The notes under the pieces: model-generated | Told to the model about the DNA's origin: nothing | The model's database searches: none | What the model saw: the letters and a program-made list of their open reading frames with translations, nothing else | Part shown: positions 17,068-24,198 of the stretch, one piece after another | How positions within the stretch are numbered: position 1 is the stretch's first letter | Layout of the letters: every line of letters begins with the position of its first letter | Translations under genes and position numbers: made by a program | Source: Thermohalobaculum sp039822785 | GTDB lineage: Bacteria > Pseudomonadota > Alphaproteobacteria > Rhodobacterales > Rhodobacteraceae | Assembly (NCBI GenBank): GCA_039822785.1 | Contig: JBCBMO010000006.1 | Coordinates: 186,001 to 250,000, forward strand | Direction: 5' to 3' | Length of the DNA: 64,000 nt

Positions 17068-17283
17068 GACCGATCTCCCCACAACGCGCAGCCAAAACCA
17101 TCGCACGCGGCCCTATGGCGCCGTCCAGCGGCGATCCAGCGCTATGCATGCCTGAATTCGGGCATAGACGCCATAATGCACCACAAGGGGACGGTTATTA
17201 CGCACCCGCGAAACCATTCTTTCCATCAGGTACCTCGACGTTAAGCTTCTGTTTCGTCGAAGATTGGGCGGGGTTTGTTCCGC
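17068..17283. promoter_or_regulatory. Divergent promoter region, FecR gene / TPR-barrel gene
   Basis: 216 nt between two divergent starts; by position it must hold both promoters. It is less GC-rich than its flanks, with runs such as GTTATTACGCAC and ACGTTAAGCTTC. I could not assign a convincing -35/-10 pair to either side. Confidence 0.35.
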
Positions 17284-18639
17284 ATGCAGGGTTCACGGCT
17301 CAACGGCGCGATCCGGGTTTTGATCGCCGCCGCTTTTTCGGTCTGCGGCGCACTGCCCACTTTGGCGCAGGAAGCGCCGCGCATCGCGTTCGAGGACGTG
17401 CTGGCGGATCCGGGCAACATCGACCTCAACGTCGCCTACGCCCGCCAGCAGATCGCGGAGGGCAACCTGCCGGGCGCCTCCGCGACGCTGGAGCGGCTGC
17501 TGATCCTGGCCCCGGGTCAAAACGCCGTGCGGCTGCTCTATGCGCTGGTTCTGCTGCGTCTGGGTCAGGCGGAGGAAGCGCTGGAGGAGTTCCAGGCGGT
17601 CGATCCGTCGACCCTCAGCGAGGCCGACCGCCAAGCCCTGGGGCAATACCAGGCCGAAGCGATCCGGGCGCAGCGCACGGTCACTGGCAGCGTCGGGCTG
17701 ACGGGCGGTTTTCACTTCGACACCAACCGCGATGGCTTCCCGCTGGGCGGTGATTTTCAGGTCGAACTGCCGGGCGTCGGGCCCACGACGATCACGACCA
17801 ATGACGACGGCACCAGCGATATCGGCTTCTTCGGGATCGTGAGCGGCACGCTGGACTGGACCCCGCCCAGCCAGCGGATCCGGCGCATCCGGTTCGAGGG
17901 TACGGTCCTGGGCGTGAAGCAGCTCGACCTCGACGAGTTCGATGTCGGCTCAGGCTTTCTCGGCGTCTCCGCGCTGGTCGATGCGACGGTGGCCGATGTG
18001 CTGCCCTTTGTGAGCGTCCGGAACATCAACCTGGGCGGCGATCGCTACCTGACCGCCGCAGAGGGCGGCCTGCGTGTCGAGAGAGCCGTCGGCACCGACC
18101 GGCGCACCATCGCCTTTGCCGAGGCAAGCGGCGGCTACGACGACTTCGAGGCGGTGGAGGCCGATGAATTCGCCTTCGAACAGAGCGGCCCCTTCGTCAC
18201 TGCTGGGATCGGCGTGGCACATCAGCCGACCGACCGTGTGCAGCTCATCGGCAAGTACACGTTCCGCCGCCGCATGGCCGATCAGGACTTCGAGTCGTTC
18301 TCCTCGCATGCCATCAGCGGCCTTGCGCAGGTGGGCATCAGCGACGGCGCGGTCCTGCAGCTCTCGGCACGCTACGCGCGGGTGATCTTCGACGACCCCG
18401 ATCCCTTTGTTTCGACCACCGAGGAAGAGCGCGACAACGCCGTCAGCGCCCGCATAGGCGTGATCCTGGAGGCCGATGAGCTGTTGCGGCTCGCCGGCGT
18501 CGGCAATGGCGGCGAGGTAGCCCGGAACCTCAGCCTGAACGTGGGCGGCAGCTACCGGCGCGTGTTCTCGAACCTGCCGAATTTCGAGTACCAGAACTTC
18601 CGTTTCGAAACCTCGATCACCAAGCGCTTCGACTTCTGA
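17284..18639 (+). CDS. TPR plus outer-membrane beta-barrel protein (surface lipoprotein assembly modifier-like)
   Basis: 451 residues, probably in the outer membrane. Signal peptide (IRVLIAAAFSVCGALPTLAQ), then a tetratricopeptide-like helical part (about 30-125, with LLILAPGQNAVRLLYALVLL), then about 320 residues of alternating strands ending in the aromatic terminus KRFDF typical of barrel proteins. This order matches the DUF560/Slam family, which helps move lipoproteins or other cargo to the cell surface; assignment is by architecture. The ATG at 17284 is preferred over a TTG at 17275 because GGGCGGGG is spaced about 10 nt from it. It is divergent from the FecR-domain gene. Confidence 0.75.
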   Translation: MQGSRLNGAIRVLIAAAFSVCGALPTLAQEAPRIAFEDVLADPGNIDLNVAYARQQIAEGNLPGASATLERLLILAPGQNAVRLLYALVLLRLGQAEEALEEFQAVDPSTLSEADRQALGQYQAEAIRAQRTVTGSVGLTGGFHFDTNRDGFPLGGDFQVELPGVGPTTITTNDDGTSDIGFFGIVSGTLDWTPPSQRIRRIRFEGTVLGVKQLDLDEFDVGSGFLGVSALVDATVADVLPFVSVRNINLGGDRYLTAAEGGLRVERAVGTDRRTIAFAEASGGYDDFEAVEADEFAFEQSGPFVTAGIGVAHQPTDRVQLIGKYTFRRRMADQDFESFSSHAISGLAQVGISDGAVLQLSARYARVIFDDPDPFVSTTEEERDNAVSARIGVILEADELLRLAGVGNGGEVARNLSLNVGGSYRRVFSNLPNFEYQNFRFETSITKRFDF

Positions 18640-18652
18640 CGCTCGAGCCCTT

Positions 18653-18669
18653 AGCGGCCGGGCGCCGCT
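18653..18669 (+). terminator. Weak hairpin after the TPR-barrel gene
   Basis: AGCGGC and GCCGCT pair around a 5-nt loop, 14 nt after the stop codon. There is no following T run, so it is at best a weak or factor-dependent terminator. Confidence 0.3.
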
Positions 18670-18781
18670 GTCAGGCCATGATGTGACGGAAGAGGGCATT
18701 GGAGCTCAACCCATTCGTGTGTACGTTGCACCGAGTTGGGACGGCGGCGAGCGCCGTAGTTTTGCTGTGCTGGATGCTGTG

Positions 18782-19546
18782 ATGCGGTTACTGACTTGCC
18801 TGGGCCTTGTGGCGTTGTCCGTGCCGATCCTGATCGGCGTCTCTGCGCCCGCCGCGGCGAAGACCTTCACCAAGCCCTTCTCGCTCGAGCTCCGGACGGA
18901 TGACAAGTCGAACGGGGGCGATGCCACCCAGGGCTGGTGGCGCGAGGGTCGGGTGAACAACCCGGTGCCAAACGACTCGACCGCCTTCGGTGTCGACACT
19001 CAACCGAACGGGGTTTCGTTCAACACCCGCAGCTATTTCAGTTTCCACATTCCTGACCTTGGGGATGAGGCGACGGTCTTGGCGGCGACGCTGACCGTGA
19101 AGGTTGGCAACCGCCGGGGGGTGGAGCCGAACGCCGAGATGACGATCGCGGGGGTCGAGTCCTCGCTGGGTGAGCTGTCGCAGCGCAATACCATCGACGA
19201 CGCGATCTTCGCGGACCTAGGCGTCGAGGACGACAACAGCGATTTCTACGCCTCCGCCCCGATCACCGAGGGCGATGTCGACGGTGTCACCATGCTGGTC
19301 TTCGTTCTCAACGAGAAGGCGCGTCGGGATATCGAGCTTGCGATGGACGACTTCTTCACCGTCGGCGCCTCGGCCGTCGGCGGGGCCTTTTTCGGCTCCA
19401 TCGACCCGGCCGATCCCTTCATCGCGGAGCTCACGATCGAGGGCGTCAGGGTTGTACCGCTGCCGCTGCCCGCGATGATGCTGCTGACGGCCATCGGGGC
19501 GCTTGGACTCGCTGGCGCCCGGTCTGCGCGGACAGCCCAGGCGTAG
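18782..19546 (+). CDS. Secreted protein with VPLPA-type C-terminal sorting signal
   Basis: 254 residues, function unknown. Starting at the ATG at 18782 gives a signal peptide ending SAPAAAKT; the frame is open further upstream but that part looks non-coding. The body is strand-rich with conserved-looking segments (SYFSFHIPDLGDEATVLAA) like a beta-sandwich that begins with an RTDD/GWWREG region. The C terminus is a tripartite sorting signal: VPLPLPAMMLL, a hydrophobic helix, then basic residues (GARSARTAQA). This matches the VPLPA variant of PEP-CTERM, which is processed by an exosortase and often goes with exopolysaccharide. No exosortase gene is in the window. Confidence 0.7.
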   Translation: MRLLTCLGLVALSVPILIGVSAPAAAKTFTKPFSLELRTDDKSNGGDATQGWWREGRVNNPVPNDSTAFGVDTQPNGVSFNTRSYFSFHIPDLGDEATVLAATLTVKVGNRRGVEPNAEMTIAGVESSLGELSQRNTIDDAIFADLGVEDDNSDFYASAPITEGDVDGVTMLVFVLNEKARRDIELAMDDFFTVGASAVGGAFFGSIDPADPFIAELTIEGVRVVPLPLPAMMLLTAIGALGLAGARSARTAQA

Positions 19547-19558
19547 TCTCCAGCCGCC

Positions 19559-20290
19559 TCAGGTGACCGGCGCGATCTTCACGTGACGGTTGTTGAACAG
19601 GGGATCGTCGGGGCTGCCGCCCTCGACCAGTTGGAACGGTAGCGCCACCCCCGGCACCTCGACCACCTGCCCGGTGTCGAAGGCGGCACCATCGGCGGCC
19701 AGCCCAATGAGGCCGTTCACCGCCGCCAGCGCCCCGTCGCGCCAGCCATGGGCGACATCCGGAAAGGCGATGTCCGGGCGACCGAAGGTCAGCAGCCCGC
19801 GCGTGCTGATCATCGATCCATCCAGCCCTTCGTCGACGAAGATCTGCACAAAATCCGCCGGTTCGGGCGTGCCGCGATGCAGCTTCTCCTCCCAATCGCG
19901 CCGGGTGCGCAGATGGAAGCTGTTGAGATCGAGGATCGCCGCGCCCTGACCGTCGTCGGCCGGGGCGGCGAGGGCGGCAACCAGCCCGATCGTATCCCGC
20001 AGATAGGCCAGATCCTCGAACGCCTCAGGCGCGCCCTCGACCAGGCTGACAGAGGCCGCCGAACGCGCCGAGGCCATGGCCGGCGTCCCGGCATAGAGGC
20101 GCGTGAGCATGACCTGGCCCAAGAGACCCTGCAGATCGCCCGGCGGAACCGACCGTGCAACGATCCCGGAAGGGACATCGCTGGTCACGTCCAGGCGGGC
20201 GACGTCATTGTTGCCGAATACGGCGAAGCGGAGCACGGGCTGCCCTGCTTCGGTATACTGCGGGCGCGTCCACATCGCCGTCTTGGGCAT
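19559..20290 (-). CDS. Hypothetical protein, 243 aa
   Basis: I do not recognise this protein. It has no signal peptide or membrane helix; it begins MPKTAMWTRPQYTEAGQPVL and contains VEVPGVALPFQLVEGGSPDD near its C terminus. Composition and codon use match the neighbours and the frame is long and uninterrupted, so it is probably real. It converges on the VPLPA-CTERM gene (12 nt apart) and lies 153 nt downstream of dxs on the same strand; it may have its own promoter in that gap. A cytoplasmic location is inferred from the lack of signals. Confidence 0.7.
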   Translation of the reverse strand: MPKTAMWTRPQYTEAGQPVLRFAVFGNNDVARLDVTSDVPSGIVARSVPPGDLQGLLGQVMLTRLYAGTPAMASARSAASVSLVEGAPEAFEDLAYLRDTIGLVAALAAPADDGQGAAILDLNSFHLRTRRDWEEKLHRGTPEPADFVQIFVDEGLDGSMISTRGLLTFGRPDIAFPDVAHGWRDGALAAVNGLIGLAADGAAFDTGQVVEVPGVALPFQLVEGGSPDDPLFNNRHVKIAPVT

Positions 20291-20443
20291 CCTCGCCCCC
20301 CTCTCGTACGCTTACACAGATGGCCGCGCGCGGCACTCCCCCGCCGTTCCGGCGCGGGTCACAGGTCATCATACAGTGTTACGCAGCGGCACGACGCCCC
20401 AGAATGGCACAGCGCAACTATGCGTTGTGGTATTAGGACGCGC

Positions 20444-22366
20444 TCAGGCGCCCGCGCGCGCCGCCTGTTCGCCCCGTCCCAGCGCCAGAAGCGCCTGCTC
20501 GACGATCTGCGGGGCGTTCATCGCGGCGATATCATACATCTTCGCCGGGCTGTCCTGGTCGATGAAGGTGTCGGGCAGGACCATGGGACGGATCTTCATG
20601 CCCTGGTCGAGCAGCCCCTCATGCGCCAGCATGTGCAGAACGTGGCTGGAGAAGCCGCCGACGGCCCCCTCCTCAAGCGTGATCACGGCCTCATGCTCGC
20701 GGCAGAGCCGCAGAATCAGATCGCGATCGAGGGGCTTGGCAAAGCGGGCATCGGCGATGGTGGTCGAGAGGCCGCGCGCCTCCAGCTCCTCCGCAGCGAT
20801 GAGGCATTCCTTGAGCCGCGCCCCGAAGTTCAGGAGCGCGATCTTGGTCCCCTCGCGGATGATGCGGCCCTTGCCGATCTCCAGCGGTGTGCCGATGTCG
20901 GGCAGCTCGACGCCCATGCCCTCCCCCCGCGGATAGCGGAAGGCGGAGGGGCGGTCGCCGATCTCGGTGGCGGTGGCGACCATGTGGACAAGCTCCGCCT
21001 CATCGGCGGCGGCCATGACGACCATGTCCGGCAGTGTCGTAAGGTACGTGATGTCGAAGCTGCCGGCATGGGTCGAGCCGTCGGCGCCCACCAAGCCTGC
21101 ACGGTCGATGGCAAAGCGCACGGGCAGGCGCTGGATCGCCACGTCGTGGACGACCTGATCATAGCCGCGCTGCAGGAAGGTCGAATAGATCGCCGCAAAG
21201 GGCTTCAGCCCCGCCGCGGCCATGCCGGCGCAGAAGGTGACGGCGTGCTGCTCGGCGATGCCGACATCGAAGGTCCGCTCGGGGAAGCGCTTGCCGAAGA
21301 TATCGAGGCCCGTGCCATCGGGCATGGCAGCGGTGACGGCGACGATCTTCTCGTCCTTCTCCGCCTGTTTGATCAGGGCGTTGGCAAAGACCTTGGTATA
21401 GGCGGGCGCATTCGCGGGCGGCTTCTTCTGCTCGCCCGAGATCACGTCGAACTTGGCCCGCGCGTGCCCCTTGTCCGGCGCGTTCTCGGCCGGGCCATAG
21501 CCCTTGCCCTTTTTCGTGATCGCGTGGATCAGGATCGGGCCGTCGGCGTATTTACGGACGTTGCGCAGCACCGGCAGCAGCTGGCCCATGTCGTGCCCGT
21601 CGATGGGACCGATGTAGGTGAAGCCCAGCTCCTCGAAGATCGTGCCGCCCACGGTCATGCCCTTGGCATATTCCTCGAGCTTGCCGGCGGCGGTGCGGAA
21701 GGGCGCTGGCAAGAGGTCGAGCGCCGATTTCGCCGCTTCCTTGAAGTCGTGGTAGGTCTTTCCCGACAGCAGCCGCGCCAGATAGGCGGACATGGCGCCG
21801 ACCGGGGGCGCGATCGACATCTCGTTGTCGTTCAGGATCACGATCAGCCGGGTGTCCAGATGCCCGGCGTTGTTCATGGCCTCATAGGCCATGCCGGCGG
21901 TGATCGCCCCGTCGCCGATCACGGCGATACAGTCGCCAGTGCCCTCGCACCCCAGATCGCGGCCCACGGCAAAGCCGAGTGCGGCGGAGATGGAGGTCGA
22001 GCTATGGGCGGCGCCGAAGGGGTCGTAGGCGCTCTCGGAGCGTTTGGTGAAACCCGACAGCCCGCCGCCCTGGCGCAGGGTGCGGATGCGGTCCCGCCGG
22101 CCGGTCAGGATCTTGTGCGGATAGCACTGGTGGCCGACGTCCCAGATCAGCTTGTCGCGCGGCGTGTCGAAGACCGCATGGATCGCCACCGTCATCTCCA
22201 CCACGCCGAGGCCCGCGCCCAGATGGCCGCCGGTGACCGAGACCGCCGAGATCGTCTCGGCCCGCAATTCGTCGGCGATCTGGGCGAGTTCTTCATCGCT
22301 GAACTGCTTGAGGTCGGCGGGATCGCTCACCTTGTCCAGAAGCGGGGTTTGGGGTCGATCGGTCAC
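20444..22366 (-). CDS. dxs: 1-deoxy-D-xylulose-5-phosphate synthase
   Basis: First enzyme of the MEP isoprenoid pathway: a thiamine-diphosphate enzyme condensing pyruvate and glyceraldehyde 3-phosphate. 640 residues, normal for the family. Seen motifs: GHLGAGLGVVEMTVAIHAVF, WDVGHQCYPHKILTGRR, GDGAITAGMAYEAMNNAG (thiamine/Mg site), YIGPIDGHD and DVGIAEQHAVTFCAGMA. The GTG at 22366 is chosen because GGAGGAACCC sits directly before it; a TTG at 22396 lies inside the upstream palindrome. It follows xseB by 104 nt. In related bacteria ispA often lies between xseB and dxs; it is absent here. Confidence 0.95.
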   Translation of the reverse strand: MTDRPQTPLLDKVSDPADLKQFSDEELAQIADELRAETISAVSVTGGHLGAGLGVVEMTVAIHAVFDTPRDKLIWDVGHQCYPHKILTGRRDRIRTLRQGGGLSGFTKRSESAYDPFGAAHSSTSISAALGFAVGRDLGCEGTGDCIAVIGDGAITAGMAYEAMNNAGHLDTRLIVILNDNEMSIAPPVGAMSAYLARLLSGKTYHDFKEAAKSALDLLPAPFRTAAGKLEEYAKGMTVGGTIFEELGFTYIGPIDGHDMGQLLPVLRNVRKYADGPILIHAITKKGKGYGPAENAPDKGHARAKFDVISGEQKKPPANAPAYTKVFANALIKQAEKDEKIVAVTAAMPDGTGLDIFGKRFPERTFDVGIAEQHAVTFCAGMAAAGLKPFAAIYSTFLQRGYDQVVHDVAIQRLPVRFAIDRAGLVGADGSTHAGSFDITYLTTLPDMVVMAAADEAELVHMVATATEIGDRPSAFRYPRGEGMGVELPDIGTPLEIGKGRIIREGTKIALLNFGARLKECLIAAEELEARGLSTTIADARFAKPLDRDLILRLCREHEAVITLEEGAVGGFSSHVLHMLAHEGLLDQGMKIRPMVLPDTFIDQDSPAKMYDIAAMNAPQIVEQALLALGRGEQAARAGA

Positions 22367-22390
22367 GGGTTCCTCCGAGGAGACGTCAAG

Positions 22391-22408
22391 TGTCAATTTA
22401 TCTTGACA
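22391..22408. promoter_or_regulatory. Perfect palindrome TGTCAA-N6-TTGACA upstream of dxs
   Basis: TGTCAATTTATCTTGACA lies 25-42 nt upstream of the dxs GTG in the xseB-dxs gap. It fits TGT-N12-ACA, the recognition pattern of the photosynthesis repressor PpsR/CrtJ of purple bacteria, and has full 6-bp arms. Its AT-rich centre stands out in the GC-rich surroundings. A different dimeric regulator could equally use it, since no phototrophy gene is in the window. Confidence 0.5.
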
Positions 22409-22470
22409 GCAGTTGGCGTAAGGATCAATTCACAGATGGCCTGCGCTGACATATCGTGAAGCGGCGATGT

Positions 22471-22716
22471 CTACCCGGCGTCGAAGGGGGCCACATCGGC
22501 GGTACCGTCACGCGCCGCCACGATCTTTTCGACCTTGAGTTCCGCCTCTTTCAGCTGCCGCTCGCAGTGTTGGCGCAGCGCCTCGCCGCGCTCGTAGAGG
22601 GCGATGGACTGATCGAGCGGCACATCCCCGCCTTCGAGCTTGGTGACGACATGGTCGAGGGCGCTGAGCGCCTCCTCGAAACTCAGGCTCGCGATGTCCT
22701 TTGGCTCTTCGGCCAT
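22471..22716 (-). CDS. xseB: Exodeoxyribonuclease VII small subunit
   Basis: 81 residues starting MAEEPKDIASLSFEEALSAL, with the family core LEGGDVPLDQSIALYERGEAL and a C-terminal helix ending KVEKIV. It forms exonuclease VII with the XseA large subunit (not in the window), degrading single-stranded DNA in the cytoplasm. ATG at 22716. It lies 11 nt after the stop of the deacetylase-like gene and ahead of dxs on the same strand, so the three probably form one operon. Confidence 0.93.
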   Translation of the reverse strand: MAEEPKDIASLSFEEALSALDHVVTKLEGGDVPLDQSIALYERGEALRQHCERQLKEAELKVEKIVAARDGTADVAPFDAG

Positions 22717-22727
22717 GTCCCTCTCCG

Positions 22728-23666
22728 TCAAGCCGCGGCGTCGTGCGCGATGAGGGCGTCCAGATGCGCGCGCAGGCTGTCGGCCAGCCCGTCGAGGTCG
22801 TAGCCGCCCTCCAGCGTCGAGACCACACGCCCGCCTGCCACATCCGCGGCGACAGCGCAAATCTCGCGGGTCACCCATCCGAAGTCGCTGTCCAGCCAGT
22901 TCAGGCCCGCCAAAGGATCGTTGGTATGCGCATCGAACCCGGCGGAGATCATCACCAGTTCCGGCGCAAAGGCCCGGAGCTGCGGCAGGATGGTTCCCTG
23001 ATAGGCCGCACGCATCGCGGCGCCCCCGGTCATGGCATCGAGCGGCACGTTGAGGATGTTGCCGACCCCAGTCTCATGCGGTGCGCCGGTGCCGGGATAA
23101 AGCGGCATCTGGTGCGAGGAGACGAAGAGCACGCGGGGGTCATCGTAGAAGATGTCCTGGGTGCCGTTGCCGTGGTGCACGTCGAAATCGATGATGGCGA
23201 CCCGCTCCAACCCATGGGCGGTCAGGGCGTGGTGGGCGCCGACGGCGACGTTGTTGAACAGGCAGAACCCCATGGCCCGGTCGCGCTCGGCGTGGTGGCC
23301 GCAGGGGCGCACGGCGCAAAAGGCCGCCTGCGTCTCGCCGGCCATCACCGCATCGACGGCGGCAATGTTGCTGCCCGCGGCATGGCGCGCGGCCGTCAGG
23401 CTGCCGGGCGACATATGGGTGTCCGGGTCCAGCGGCACGCTGCCCGCACTCGGCGCCGTCGCCACGATCCGGGCGACATAGTTCTCGTCATGGGCCCGGG
23501 CGAGCGCGTCGTCCGCCGCCGCCGGAGCCTCCCGCCGCACAAGGCCATCGTACTCCGCGCTCGACAGGACCGCATCGACCGTCTGGATCCGCGCCACGCG
23601 CTCGGGGTGGCCCGGAGGCGTCACATGCTGATGGCTGCTGGCATGGTTAAAGATCATCACCGTCAT
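22728..23666 (-). CDS. Histone deacetylase-like amidohydrolase
   Basis: Zinc-dependent deacetylase/amidohydrolase of the arginase-deacetylase fold, 312 residues. Active-site motifs are intact: the paired histidines in RPCGHHAERDRAMGFC, the metal-binding DFDVHHGNGTQDIF, and SAGFDAHTNDPLAGL, then a Gly/Tyr-containing LEGGYDL. Bacterial members act on acetylated polyamines, small amides or acetyl-lysine; the substrate here is unknown. It is the first gene of a likely operon with xseB and dxs, a common arrangement in Rhodobacterales, and it diverges from the spike-base gene. Confidence 0.92.
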   Translation of the reverse strand: MTVMIFNHASSHQHVTPPGHPERVARIQTVDAVLSSAEYDGLVRREAPAAADDALARAHDENYVARIVATAPSAGSVPLDPDTHMSPGSLTAARHAAGSNIAAVDAVMAGETQAAFCAVRPCGHHAERDRAMGFCLFNNVAVGAHHALTAHGLERVAIIDFDVHHGNGTQDIFYDDPRVLFVSSHQMPLYPGTGAPHETGVGNILNVPLDAMTGGAAMRAAYQGTILPQLRAFAPELVMISAGFDAHTNDPLAGLNWLDSDFGWVTREICAVAADVAGGRVVSTLEGGYDLDGLADSLRAHLDALIAHDAAA

Positions 23667-23883
23667 GGCTTCAATCTAGACCGCCCGGTCGGGCGCCGAC
23701 AACGGGAGGCGGGATGTCGCGCCCCAAAGCCAGTCGACCGTTGCAGGGGCGCCGATGGCGCTGTGCGAGCGCACGGGCAGCGGGGCGATGACGCAACGCG
23801 GGCTGGCCCTGGGGAAGGATGCGCCCGGAACACCGCGCACGGTGATCCATCACGATCACCCGCACCGCTCAGGAGCCCAGGCC

Positions 23884-24150
23884 ATGAACGACCCCTTTCT
23901 CAACCGCGCCACCTCGGTCACCGGACCGGGCATCGACTATGTGCCGGTCACCCCGGACGATCTGACCGACATGGCGACCGTCGCCGTCGCCCTCTATGCC
24001 GAGGGCGCGGGCAGCGTGACCTTCATCTCGCAAAAGGGCGTGCAGCGCAGCGTTCAGGTGCCGAACTACGGCTATCTGCTCTGCGGTGTCCGCCGGGTGC
24101 TCGCGACCGGCACCACCGCGACGGGCCTGCACGCCATCGTCGTGAGCTGA
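23884..24150 (+). CDS. Orphan head-spike base protein (RCAP_Rcc01079 family, gene transfer agent/phage)
   Basis: 88 residues. ATG at 23884 has AGGAG 8 nt upstream. The family pattern is visible through the whole length: an N-terminal NDPFLNRATS, the Asp/Thr-rich TPDDLTDMATVAVALYAEG, a short strand pair, and the signature RRVLATGTTATGLHAI. In Rhodobacter capsulatus the relative is the base of the head spike of the gene transfer agent capsid. Here it is alone, between a deacetylase-like gene and a large secreted-protein gene, with no capsid, portal or tail genes nearby. It may be a decayed remnant, a scattered structural gene of a GTA located elsewhere, or a re-used domain. Family call is from memory of the pattern. 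Confidence 0.7.
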   Translation: MNDPFLNRATSVTGPGIDYVPVTPDDLTDMATVAVALYAEGAGSVTFISQKGVQRSVQVPNYGYLLCGVRRVLATGTTATGLHAIVVS

Positions 24151-24198
24151 GCGCTGCGGGGGTCGTGGCGTCTGCCGTGGCGACCCCTGTCCCGCAGG

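Noticed and set aside
23671..23865. 64-codon minus-strand ORF between the deacetylase and spike-base genes
   Set aside because: Arg/Pro-rich shadow-like sequence without a ribosome binding site.
23884..24150. Prophage remnant
   Set aside because: Only one phage-like gene is present, with no integrase, capsid, portal or lysis genes nearby; treated as an orphan GTA-type gene instead.
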